Below are positions 24,510 to 32,183 of a stretch of 32,775 nt of DNA, one piece after another. The stretch covers positions 1-32,775 of the IMG/VR virus record IMGVR_UViG_3300005095_000034. One strand, 5' to 3'. This DNA comes from a virus. Position 1 is the stretch's first letter; every line of letters starts with the position of its first letter. Position numbers and translations under genes: made by a program. Below the pieces are notes generated by a model. It made no database searches. It was given only the letters and a program-made list of their open reading frames with translations, and was not told where the DNA came from.

Positions 24510-24817
24510 TAACCGACCCTCTATTAAGGAGAGTCGGTTTTGTTAAAGACAAATTTATAAACTATAGTAGTAAAAGCCTTATATATCATTTTATAAATTT
24601 GTATTTATTCAAAAAAGAATTAAAAGAAGATTTATATAAAGGCAATTTGGTAAAAGCAATTATAATGTCAAATGCTCCCTACAGGGAGGAGACCTTAAAT
24701 GGTATAATTTCAGTACTTGACGATCTTGAAGTATCCTTGTCTCCAATAAGGAAAGAGATAAGCAGGGATGATGAAATATCAGACGAGGAGCTTGCAGAGC
24801 TTCGAAAAAAGATTTAA
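23856..24817 (+). CDS. tail assembly chaperone, -1 frameshift fusion form, 320 aa
   Basis: Ribosomes that slip back one base on TTTTTTC (24500-24506) continue in a frame open from 24506 to the TAA at 24815-24817, adding 103 residues (beginning LITDPLLRRVGF) to the 217-residue short form. The extension joins the stretch at 24599-24817, which lacks a good start of its own (only TTG at 24599, no ribosome binding site). Its helical end reads DDEISDEELAELRKKI. This mirrors the gpG/gpGT pair of lambda-like phages, where the short and fused proteins at a fixed ratio are needed to load the tape measure. The tape measure gene starts 12 bases later. Inferred from the intact frame and slip site; the slip frequency is unknown. 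Confidence 0.8.
24497..24540 (+). promoter_or_regulatory. programmed -1 frameshift site: slippery AAATTTTTTC plus stem-loop
   Basis: In frame, codons AAT TTT TTC precede TAA. Two overlapping X-XXY-YYZ heptamers are present: A AAT TTT (24497-24503) and T TTT TTC (24500-24506). Four bases later AACCGAC (24511-24517) pairs with GTCGGTT (24533-24539) with an inner CTC/GAG pairing, a typical stimulatory stem. The T-run after it makes it look like a terminator, but the open -1 frame through it argues for recoding. Confidence 0.8.
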
Positions 24818-24829
24818 TGGAGACCGCTT

Positions 24830-27800
24830 ATGGATTTTACTACAGGTAGCTTTGGCCCATTAGGTGGAAATTTCGGGCCTAATGTTTCTATGGGCGGGCT
24901 TAGTGCATTTACCGGAATTGATGGGTATGACTACAAAAGATTTTCTCCTACACTTGGATATCAAGATCCAAGATACTCTCTTCACTCACTAGGGATAAAA
25001 GACACAATACTGCATGATTATCTGCATATCCCAAGGCCTATGGGGACAAATTTTGCTCAGGAACATCTTGCAAAAGAAGAATATCGTGCTCTATCAACAG
25101 CATCAATAGGATTCGATGCCGCAATTTTCGCATCACCAATAATCGGAGCAAAATATGGCGGTATTGTAGGTGGAATTGCTGCACCGTTTATTGCTGGCGC
25201 AATGAAAGATAGATATTTCGATAATTATATGCTCAGTCAGCGAGTAAACGAGTTTACCGGAAATATAAGAGACCAAGAAACCGGAGGAGTTGGTCTCGGT
25301 GGAAAACAGATTACCGCAGTAAGTAAGTTCATAAGGCAAGAGTCGGCAAAAGATCTTCTCCTTGAGACAAAGGATATAGAGGATATACTCAAAACATCGT
25401 TTAACACTGGAATTATGAGCGATGTTGGAGATACGTCGTCCATTAAATCAAAAATGAGAGAGCTTACAAAAGAGGTAAAGAAAATTGCAGATTTATTTGG
25501 GTCAGAGGACTATAAAGGTATTGTAAGGGCGTTGAATGAATTTAAAAGCATAGGTATATCAGATGTCCATTCTATGGCTATGTTTGCAAAAACTGAGAAA
25601 TTTGCAGCAAAGTATGCTGGAATATCAGATGAAGCTATGCATGAGCAAGTACTTAAGGCTGTACAGAATGCGAAAGTAACAGGACTTGATACAAGACTTA
25701 GCGCAAGAGCCATAATGGGTGAAGCTGCAGAGATGGGGCTAATGCAGCAGACAGGGGAAATGAGCGCCGCCATGACCAATAAGAGAAGATACCTTGACGC
25801 TGCAAACAATACAAGGGTAACAATAAGCGAATTCAATAAGGTATTCACTGCTGGCGCATCAGAAGATATGAAAAAGATGTATGCAAAGTATTCCGCTGAA
25901 GAAAATGGAACAACGGCGGAGGAAGAGTACAAGAGGCTCATATCAATGTCAAATGCGCAACAGGCTGTGGAAATACAAAAAATGGCATCAAGAAATAAAG
26001 ATTTTAGATATCTTTACACTGATCCAAACCTAGCTAAAGCGCAAGCTAGAAAAGTTGATGTTGGAAACATAAACCCATTCCCATATGAGTTGGCAAATGC
26101 TGTAGAAAGCGCAAAAAAAATGCTTGGTCCCGATGCAACAGTCACACAAATAGTTTCTGCGGTATCTAGATTTGATTTCAACAGGGCAGAAGTAAATCAA
26201 ATGGCAAGAGAGGCTGGCGTTGATGCGGATGAATATCTGCAACAGAGAATAAAGACATATTTGCAAGGATATCAGCGTGGGGGAAGAAAAGGTGGGCTAA
26301 GAGAGCTTACAAGAGGAGACAGGGCTGCGAATGCCGAGAGAACATTTGATGAACTACTCATAGATAGAAGTAGAGAAAAGGAAAATACTACTCTTTATAA
26401 CAATATCAGAAGGACCTTTTCAGAAACAATGAACTCTATAGCTGATGTTGTTGGGTATGGAGCAGAAAAGGTTCAGGACAATGCAAAGGCGCAGAGGGAA
26501 GCGCTTCTTTCAAGGTCAAATATTTTTGAAAAAGAAGGGCCTGGAAGGTTTGGACTTGTTAGTTCTGCATTATCAGGCGAGAAGTTGAGTGCCATAGATG
26601 CATACAAGATGCTTGCAGACATAAGTCCTGTCCCTAGGGCTAAAAATGACTCAATTTCATCAATAATGGGCCTAAATAAAGAAGTTGAATTAGACCTAAG
26701 ATATGGAGGGGCTGGGAATGCGCTCATGGTGATGGGTGCATCGATGTATGAGAATGGAGAGCAAACAGCTATTGGAAGAATTTTGACAAAAGCTGGAAGA
26801 GCGATAGATAAGTATGGTTTTGAAATTTCAAGTCCGCTTGATTTGCTTGGGTATGGGAACAATATAAAAAGGAGAGGCAAGAAAATAAAATTTAGTAGTC
26901 TCGAAAAAGAACTAATGGATGATTATGAAGATGATTTTGAGTCAGGTACAGCAAATTATTACGCAAATATGGCCACATTGATAAATAAAGAAAGGGGAGG
27001 AGATACGCAGCTCCTTAAGGCATATAGAGCATACAAAATGCAAAAAAACAGGGGAGAAGACACATCATCACAAAAATATTCAGATTATGAAATAAGCCAA
27101 ATACAAAAGAGTATTGAAGAAAATGGATATGTGCCGAAATTTCTTAAAACAGAAGATGGTGGCAGAATAACTCTTAGCAGAGAAGAAAGAGCACGGATTG
27201 AAAAAATGTTTATGGCATCAAAGACTTCTGCAATTAGTAGTCTAAGTGATGAAGATATATTCTCAATTGAAAGCAAGAAGAGTTTTTCTGAAATAGAAAG
27301 GGCTATAGAGAGTGGGAGCATAGGGAAAGTCAGATCAAAATTTGCGGACATGATAAAAAGAGTGAAGTCATCATCTATTTCAGATGATGAAAAAATAGAA
27401 AGAATAAAAAAAATACAAGATGCGCAAAACAAGGTAGTTTCATCTTTGACTTCAGGTTTTGATTCCATAAGAAAGGAACAGGAGCAAAATCTACTCGGAA
27501 TAGATAATGATGACTATAGGAGAAAAGTTTCAGGTGCAATATCTGCCTCAGCAACGACAAGGGATAGGATTTTCAAAAGAGCAATTGATTCTGCAATGAC
27601 AGACTCATCATTGTCTGCGGAAGAGAGAAAGACTTTAATTTCTCAACTTAAGCGCACTAGAGATGAAATGTCAAAGACGGCACGAAACTCAGACAAAATA
27701 ACAAGGGGCGCTGTGGAGGAAGCCAGAGGGATACTTGTTGATAAGTCTGCAGACAAGGCTCAAGAAGAATACAGAAAAAGAAGAGGTGATATTTTTAAAA

Positions 27801-29062
27801 AACTATTATCAGAAATTGGAAGAGGTGATAATATAGCGCTGTCTGATGGAACTATGTTCAAGACAAAAGATATAGTTGGCACCATAGATAAAATTTATGA
27901 TGATGAGGATGATGCCACACGTGCGCTTGGGATAATAGACATGGCAGCAAGCTCAGGCGATAGGGGGATGGTTGAGAAGCTAGCAAGAACAGATGACTTA
28001 TCAAGAGAAGACACCAAAAAGCTAATGCAGGTATATGAAGCGGCAAGGGCGCTCAAGAAAGACAGGGGGGCTACTGCTGATATAGATAAGAGATTGAGAA
28101 AGGAGTCATTTGAGAAATACAAGAAGCTAAAAAGTGATTATGAATTTGGCGTATATGATATGTTCAAATCTGACTACCAAAGTTCCAGGGATGCATTTAA
28201 AGATATGCAATTGTATGAACTTTATTCTCTTGAAGGAAGATTTGCAGAAGGTAGCGAAGAGTATAAAGCCTGGGAGCAGACGAAAACAGAAAAAGAATAT
28301 GCTGGTAAGGCGTATGCTGCAAAAATGATGGCCGACTATAGGAGTCCTCTTGCCGCATTCGGAGATATAAAAGCTGCCACAAAAATATCTTCAAAAGAAA
28401 TAAAAGACTCAATGAGAGCCATCAATCTTTCTCATGATGCAGGAAAGAGCACCAGCGAACTAATATCGTTCATAAGAGACAATATAGACGGAGATGAAGA
28501 TAGCGTTGATATAGAGCGAAGCATAAGTAAGTTTTTTGGAGGGAAAGGTGACATAGAAGGCATGACTAAAACCATGCAAAGTCTTCTTGTGGCATCTGGT
28601 GGTGACAAAGATAAAATGCTTGGTATGCTAAAAGGAAGCGTTGAGACTGCCGAGGAATATAGAAGAAAAGTATCTGAACATATGGCTGATATAGCTGGGA
28701 TAACCGGAGATAGCACGAAAAGAAGAGGCTTCTCCTTTGAAGTAGATAGGCTTCTCAGCGAACAAGAAGAACAGGGATACAGCAGGGATGTTTTAAATAA
28801 GAAACTGCAGGCGATAGGCGCAAAATATGGAGCTGCGCATATGCCAGCAGATATAACAGAGCTTGTAACAAAAGCGCATAGGGACACTATATTAGAGGCT
28901 GGATTAACAGGAGAAAGTTCACCAAAAAATGCAAAAGAACTTTATGATAGAACAGGTGGAGACATAAAGACAACTGTTACGTTAATTGCATCAACAGTAA
29001 AAGAAATGAGTCAATATAGCAATCAGATGGTTGGATACATGAAGAAGCTGGCAGACGAATAA
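24830..29062 (+). CDS. tail tape measure protein, 1410 aa
   Basis: Long protein that sets tail length and is ejected into the host. ATG at 24830 follows GGAG, 12 bases after the end of the chaperone frameshift product. The N-terminus is Gly-rich (TTGSFGPLGGNFGPNVSMGG); residues about 93-125 form a Gly/Ala-rich hydrophobic segment (IIGAKYGGIVGGIAAPFIAG), as often found in tape measures. The rest is long helical, charged sequence rich in Lys, Glu, Ala and Ser, with no enzymatic domain recognised. At about 1.5 angstrom per residue, a rule for helical tape measures, the tail would be roughly 210 nm long. This is the largest gene in the window. Confidence 0.85.
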   Translation: MDFTTGSFGPLGGNFGPNVSMGGLSAFTGIDGYDYKRFSPTLGYQDPRYSLHSLGIKDTILHDYLHIPRPMGTNFAQEHLAKEEYRALSTASIGFDAAIFASPIIGAKYGGIVGGIAAPFIAGAMKDRYFDNYMLSQRVNEFTGNIRDQETGGVGLGGKQITAVSKFIRQESAKDLLLETKDIEDILKTSFNTGIMSDVGDTSSIKSKMRELTKEVKKIADLFGSEDYKGIVRALNEFKSIGISDVHSMAMFAKTEKFAAKYAGISDEAMHEQVLKAVQNAKVTGLDTRLSARAIMGEAAEMGLMQQTGEMSAAMTNKRRYLDAANNTRVTISEFNKVFTAGASEDMKKMYAKYSAEENGTTAEEEYKRLISMSNAQQAVEIQKMASRNKDFRYLYTDPNLAKAQARKVDVGNINPFPYELANAVESAKKMLGPDATVTQIVSAVSRFDFNRAEVNQMAREAGVDADEYLQQRIKTYLQGYQRGGRKGGLRELTRGDRAANAERTFDELLIDRSREKENTTLYNNIRRTFSETMNSIADVVGYGAEKVQDNAKAQREALLSRSNIFEKEGPGRFGLVSSALSGEKLSAIDAYKMLADISPVPRAKNDSISSIMGLNKEVELDLRYGGAGNALMVMGASMYENGEQTAIGRILTKAGRAIDKYGFEISSPLDLLGYGNNIKRRGKKIKFSSLEKELMDDYEDDFESGTANYYANMATLINKERGGDTQLLKAYRAYKMQKNRGEDTSSQKYSDYEISQIQKSIEENGYVPKFLKTEDGGRITLSREERARIEKMFMASKTSAISSLSDEDIFSIESKKSFSEIERAIESGSIGKVRSKFADMIKRVKSSSISDDEKIERIKKIQDAQNKVVSSLTSGFDSIRKEQEQNLLGIDNDDYRRKVSGAISASATTRDRIFKRAIDSAMTDSSLSAEERKTLISQLKRTRDEMSKTARNSDKITRGAVEEARGILVDKSADKAQEEYRKRRGDIFKKLLSEIGRGDNIALSDGTMFKTKDIVGTIDKIYDDEDDATRALGIIDMAASSGDRGMVEKLARTDDLSREDTKKLMQVYEAARALKKDRGATADIDKRLRKESFEKYKKLKSDYEFGVYDMFKSDYQSSRDAFKDMQLYELYSLEGRFAEGSEEYKAWEQTKTEKEYAGKAYAAKMMADYRSPLAAFGDIKAATKISSKEIKDSMRAINLSHDAGKSTSELISFIRDNIDGDEDSVDIERSISKFFGGKGDIEGMTKTMQSLLVASGGDKDKMLGMLKGSVETAEEYRRKVSEHMADIAGITGDSTKRRGFSFEVDRLLSEQEEQGYSRDVLNKKLQAIGAKYGAAHMPADITELVTKAHRDTILEAGLTGESSPKNAKELYDRTGGDIKTTVTLIASTVKEMSQYSNQMVGYMKKLADE

Positions 29063-29071
29063 GTCTTACGA

Positions 29072-29077
29072 TACAAT
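29072..29077 (+). promoter_or_regulatory. -10-like TACAAT upstream of 29105 gene
   Basis: CGATACAAT in the 42-base gap after the tape measure differs in two bases from TGATATAAT. The hexamer TACAAT ends 27 bases before the start codon. No convincing -35 is seen. It would allow the baseplate genes to be transcribed independently of the long tape measure gene. Confidence 0.4.
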
Positions 29078-29104
29078 TACAATAGATATTCAAAGGAGTC
29101 ATCA

Positions 29105-29377
29105 ATGCTACTACATCATACTTGTACAGTTCAGAATGATATGGCAATAAATAATCCTATAAGCGGAAAGGCAACCTTTAGGAAGATAAACAAGGGAACA
29201 TGGACACAGACATTTGTTACAACGTCATCAGAATGTGATGGAAGTAGTAATTGTGGAATGGTATATGGCCCAGGCATCCAAGGTCAAGCAGTTAAGATAA
29301 AAGAGATGGAAGTAATGGAAGGCGGATCAACACATATGCCTAATCAAAAAATTTGTGTATTTACAGGTGGATTCTAA
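29105..29377 (+). CDS. small tail protein with four cysteines, 90 aa
   Basis: ATG at 29105 follows AAAGGAG. The 90 residues hold cysteines at about 7, 44, 50 and 83, with SSECDGSSNCGMVYGPG in the centre. The composition is Thr/Gly/Ser-rich and beta-like (KATFRKINKGTWTQTFVTTS). It overlaps the next gene by one base (TAATG). Lying between tape measure and hub it may be a baseplate-proximal tube or tube-initiator component. No family recognised. Confidence 0.5.
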   Translation: MLLHHTCTVQNDMAINNPISGKATFRKINKGTWTQTFVTTSSECDGSSNCGMVYGPGIQGQAVKIKEMEVMEGGSTHMPNQKICVFTGGF

Positions 29378-29673
29378 TGGGTCAAATAACTCTTGATAAC
29401 GGAAAAATAGATAGTGCTATTTTGATAAGAAGTATGTCTGGACAAACTTTTGATGTCAGGGTCGATAGGCCAGCAAACAGCAAGGCAATTGTTCACTCTG
29501 TTGGGGAAGGTCTAAATCAGGCATCCTATACATTTGCTGGGCAATTTGAGGAGTTCTCAAACTGCTCAGTGTATGGCCAAAAGGGTAGTGGTTCAGGGGG
29601 TCTCACAGGAATGACTCTTACTATGGATAGTGGAACACCTTATGCTGTATCAACAATAACAGTGGTATGGTAG
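29377..29673 (+). CDS. small tail protein, 98 aa
   Basis: I place the start at ATG 29377 (MGQITLDNGK), which overlaps the preceding stop by one base and has AGGTGG upstream; a start at 29353 would run through the end of the previous gene without a ribosome binding site. The protein is beta-rich (AILIRSMSGQTFDVRVDRPA, NQASYTFAGQFEEFSNCSVY) with a Gly/Ser linker and a C-terminal TPYAVSTITVVW strand. Together with its neighbour it forms a pair of small tail-tip proteins before the hub gene. Function unknown. Confidence 0.55.
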   Translation: MGQITLDNGKIDSAILIRSMSGQTFDVRVDRPANSKAIVHSVGEGLNQASYTFAGQFEEFSNCSVYGQKGSGSGGLTGMTLTMDSGTPYAVSTITVVW

Positions 29674-29674
29674 C

Positions 29675-31111
29675 ATGGCCGATAACACTCCTGAGATTTA
29701 CTCGATATCTTTTCAGACAAGAAAGCTAGGGACTCTTGCAACTGGATACACCTTGAAGGTTGCAGGAGAAAAATATGGAATGGGGATTCCTGAAGAGCTT
29801 GCGGATGTCTGCAAAAACCCAATGAAACTAGGAATGGGAGAGGAAATAAACAGGGACTATGAAGCAAAAGTGGAATACTATTGCGACCCGCTATATGCAA
29901 GGCTAGATAGGGTATGTTTTATCACAAATATGGATATAGATGATGTTACAGGAGCAAGGGTTATAAATAGAAATAAGGCAATAGAAATTTTCAGAAATTC
30001 CCTTATAAATCTTGATGTGTCAAGCTTTATGAATGAATTCATGAATACGGATGGAATAACTTTTAATCCTCCTGATATCTCAAAAGAAAAATATCCAAAT
30101 CCAAGTTTCGTTAGAAGCTTTTTGGCAGTGAGCAATGTGTTGCCAATAGGGAATATTGTATCAACTCTTGATATATTGGCATCATATCTTCCGGTATTTG
30201 GGGTTGAGATGTATTGGAATGGCAAAGACCAATATTCTGTAGAAGAGCCAAGAATGCTTCATCCTGAAAACATAGTTCATACAGTTCCAAGCGAAGATAT
30301 ATTATCAATGTCTATTCGTGAAGACCTTTATAATATACCTGATGTCGTAATACCAAAGTTTAATATTCAACAGGTTCTTGGGAAAGGCCATATTGAGGCC
30401 ATAATGGCAAATATGGCAAAAAATGTGTCAAAAGCTATGGAGATTGCAGGAACAGATGAGCATGTAAACTTTAAGGTATCAACCGCTGAGATACCACAAG
30501 TAATAGTTGATGCGTGGATAGTTGGAAAAATGCAAGAGGATGATAATATTGGCTTGACTACAGGCATATTATCAACAAAGTTTGACCACATAAATGAGTC
30601 TCTTGGTGCTCTATATTCAAGAATAGCTGTGTCTTCTGCTATGTATCAAATACAGTCAGGAACGATAAGGATAATTTTTAATCCAAAGGTATCCATCCCG
30701 TCGTCATGGTATAAAATAGGAGAAAAGAATTACTTTGTTTCAGATATTTCACATGAGATAACAAGGTTCAGAAGAGAAACAATTCTTACTGTTGTAATGA
30801 CAGAAGATGGCGCAAAAAAAGTAACAGAGAGGCTTGAGACAATAAGGTCTGTTTTTGGAACACCTGAAGACAATACTGAAGACAAGGTAAGAGAAGGATC
30901 TGAAGACAAGGTAAATTCAAAAGACGAAGAAGCAAAATCAAAAAGAAAAGATGCTAAAAGCGAAAAACACTTCAACCCTTTTATCGGAAGACACTCTGTT
31001 TCTGGATCAGAAAAAGGAAGAAAGAGAAATCTTGGTGCTTTCTTCCCAAGAAAATCAGATAAGACTAAAATAGAAAAATCTGTAGCTTCAAAAAGGATTC
31101 CAAGTGAATGA
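29675..31111 (+). CDS. putative baseplate hub protein (gp27/gpD-like), 478 aa
   Basis: ATG at 29675 is one base after the previous stop, with no strong ribosome binding site; coupled translation is likely. The middle has patterns of hub proteins: IGNIVSTLDILASYLPVFGV, EMYWNGKDQYSVEEPRMLHP, a break, then NFKVSTAEIPQVIVDAWIVG and, late, SWYKIGEKNYFVSDISHEIT followed by ILTVVMTEDG. Such proteins form the ring at the tail tip that carries the spike. From about residue 400 the sequence is a Lys/Glu/Ser-rich low-complexity tail (KVREGSEDKVNSKDEEAKSK), unusual for a hub and possibly disordered. It overlaps the next gene by eight bases. Confidence 0.6.
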   Translation: MADNTPEIYSISFQTRKLGTLATGYTLKVAGEKYGMGIPEELADVCKNPMKLGMGEEINRDYEAKVEYYCDPLYARLDRVCFITNMDIDDVTGARVINRNKAIEIFRNSLINLDVSSFMNEFMNTDGITFNPPDISKEKYPNPSFVRSFLAVSNVLPIGNIVSTLDILASYLPVFGVEMYWNGKDQYSVEEPRMLHPENIVHTVPSEDILSMSIREDLYNIPDVVIPKFNIQQVLGKGHIEAIMANMAKNVSKAMEIAGTDEHVNFKVSTAEIPQVIVDAWIVGKMQEDDNIGLTTGILSTKFDHINESLGALYSRIAVSSAMYQIQSGTIRIIFNPKVSIPSSWYKIGEKNYFVSDISHEITRFRRETILTVVMTEDGAKKVTERLETIRSVFGTPEDNTEDKVREGSEDKVNSKDEEAKSKRKDAKSEKHFNPFIGRHSVSGSEKGRKRNLGAFFPRKSDKTKIEKSVASKRIPSE

Positions 31112-31739
31112 TATATACACCAAATACAAGAATGATATAGACTCACAGGTAGCGTATGCCGCAAGAAAGTATGGCGGGAACCTTCCTTCTTCAGTTGCAA
31201 AGGCTCATGCAAAACTACTTGCACAAAAGGCAATGAAAAACTACTCACCCGATAAAGGAAATGTAAAAACATATTTGTCTAAAAGGCTTCAGAAGTTGAG
31301 CAGAATAGCGTATAAAGCATCAACGCCATTAAATATACCGGAATCAAGGCTTATGTCTAGGGCAAAAATAAGAGATTTTGTTGATGAATACAAGGATTCG
31401 TTCGGAAGACATCCAACAGCGGAAGAGATATCTAGCGCAACTGGCATAAAGCATTCTGATGCAAAAAACTATATTCATGAATCTGCATCTATAACAAATG
31501 AATCTTCATTTGATAATATATCTGACAGATCCGCTAAATATATATCTGAAGAAAGCATAATAGCATCTCTCCCACATGATCTGAGGAATATAGCCGAAGA
31601 TATATACATTAATGGGAAAAAGGAAAAGGATATACTGTCAGATCATAAAATAGGCAGAACTTCCTATTATGCAAAAAAGAAAAAGATAAACTCATTTATA
31701 CAAGAGCATTCAGGGCTTGCAAATATAGAATATAGGTAA
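31104..31739 (+). CDS. sigma-70-like factor inside the baseplate module, 211 aa
   Basis: The start is GTG at 31104, after AAGGA, inside the end of the hub gene; the nearby ATG at 31108 is out of frame. Residues 46-68 (NYSPDKGNVKTYLSKRLQKL) resemble the region 2 core of sigma-70 factors ('Y.P.KG.F.TY'). Residues 76-122 match the start of region 3 (NIPESRLMSRAKIRDFVDEY, then GRHPTAEEISSATGI). Residues 155-200 could be region 4 with helix-turn-helix (LPHDLRNIAEDIYINGKKEK). Proteins like this are known from structural modules of some large phages. It could direct RNA polymerase to late promoters, or have been reused as a virion protein. Region 2 is short, so promoter melting is doubtful. Confidence 0.6.
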   Translation: MNDIYTKYKNDIDSQVAYAARKYGGNLPSSVAKAHAKLLAQKAMKNYSPDKGNVKTYLSKRLQKLSRIAYKASTPLNIPESRLMSRAKIRDFVDEYKDSFGRHPTAEEISSATGIKHSDAKNYIHESASITNESSFDNISDRSAKYISEESIIASLPHDLRNIAEDIYINGKKEKDILSDHKIGRTSYYAKKKKINSFIQEHSGLANIEYR

Positions 31740-31744
31740 CAAAT

Positions 31745-32182
31745 ATGAGCGATATAGAATATGATGGTTCAGAACCTCTAATAACATACAAATACTCGAA
31801 TAAAGACGAGAAGTATTATGCTCTTCCAGCAGAAGATAGGATCGAAATAGATGATATTGTAGCTATGTTTATAAAAGAGCTACTAACGGTCAAAGGTACA
31901 AATATGTTTGACCGTGATTATGGATGTACTTTTATGGATGATATATCAGGACCACTTAATATATATAAAGTTGAATATTTACTTAAAAACAACTACAAAG
32001 ACCTGTATGACAAATATGGTATAGTTAGTGTTGAAGTTATTGGCGCAGAAAAAAATGTACAAACTGGATTTCTGGACGTAAGAATAAAAATATATTTCAA
32101 TGATCTATCAGTTACTCATTACACTCAGTTTATTCATGATGGCGAGTTTACTGACAGGATCATCATAGAATTGGAAAAGTAA
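31745..32182 (+). CDS. gp25-like baseplate wedge protein, 145 aa
   Basis: ATG at 31745, five bases after the upstream stop. Residues 32-63 carry the hallmark of the gp25/GPW family: an amphipathic segment (IDDIVAMFIKELLTVKGTNM) followed by FDRDYGCTFMDDI, i.e. 'LLT..G...F..DYG..'. The C-terminal half has strands (GFLDVRIKIYFND, RIIIELEK). Family members (T4 gp25, P2 gpW) lie in the baseplate wedge and trigger sheath contraction. Length (145) is normal for the family. It precedes another baseplate gene by one base. Confidence 0.8.
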   Translation: MSDIEYDGSEPLITYKYSNKDEKYYALPAEDRIEIDDIVAMFIKELLTVKGTNMFDRDYGCTFMDDISGPLNIYKVEYLLKNNYKDLYDKYGIVSVEVIGAEKNVQTGFLDVRIKIYFNDLSVTHYTQFIHDGEFTDRIIIELEK

Positions 32183-32183
32183 A

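Noticed and set aside
24511-24543. Rho-independent terminator between chaperone and tape measure
   Set aside because: The stem and T-run look like one, but the -1 frame reads through it and no promoter lies before the tape measure gene; a recoding stem-loop explains it better. Partial termination cannot be excluded.
24599-24817. Independent 72-residue gene starting at TTG
   Set aside because: No ribosome binding site precedes the TTG, and the frame is continuously open back to the chaperone slip site, so it is better explained as the frameshift extension.
29353-29673. Start of the 98-residue protein at 29353
   Set aside because: This would overlap the preceding gene by 25 bases without ribosome binding site; the ATG at 29377 has one and forms a TAATG junction.
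30730-31272. Minus-strand frame of 180 codons across the hub and sigma-like genes
   Set aside because: Spans two real genes on the opposite strand and reads as low-complexity Ser/Leu/Phe sequence.
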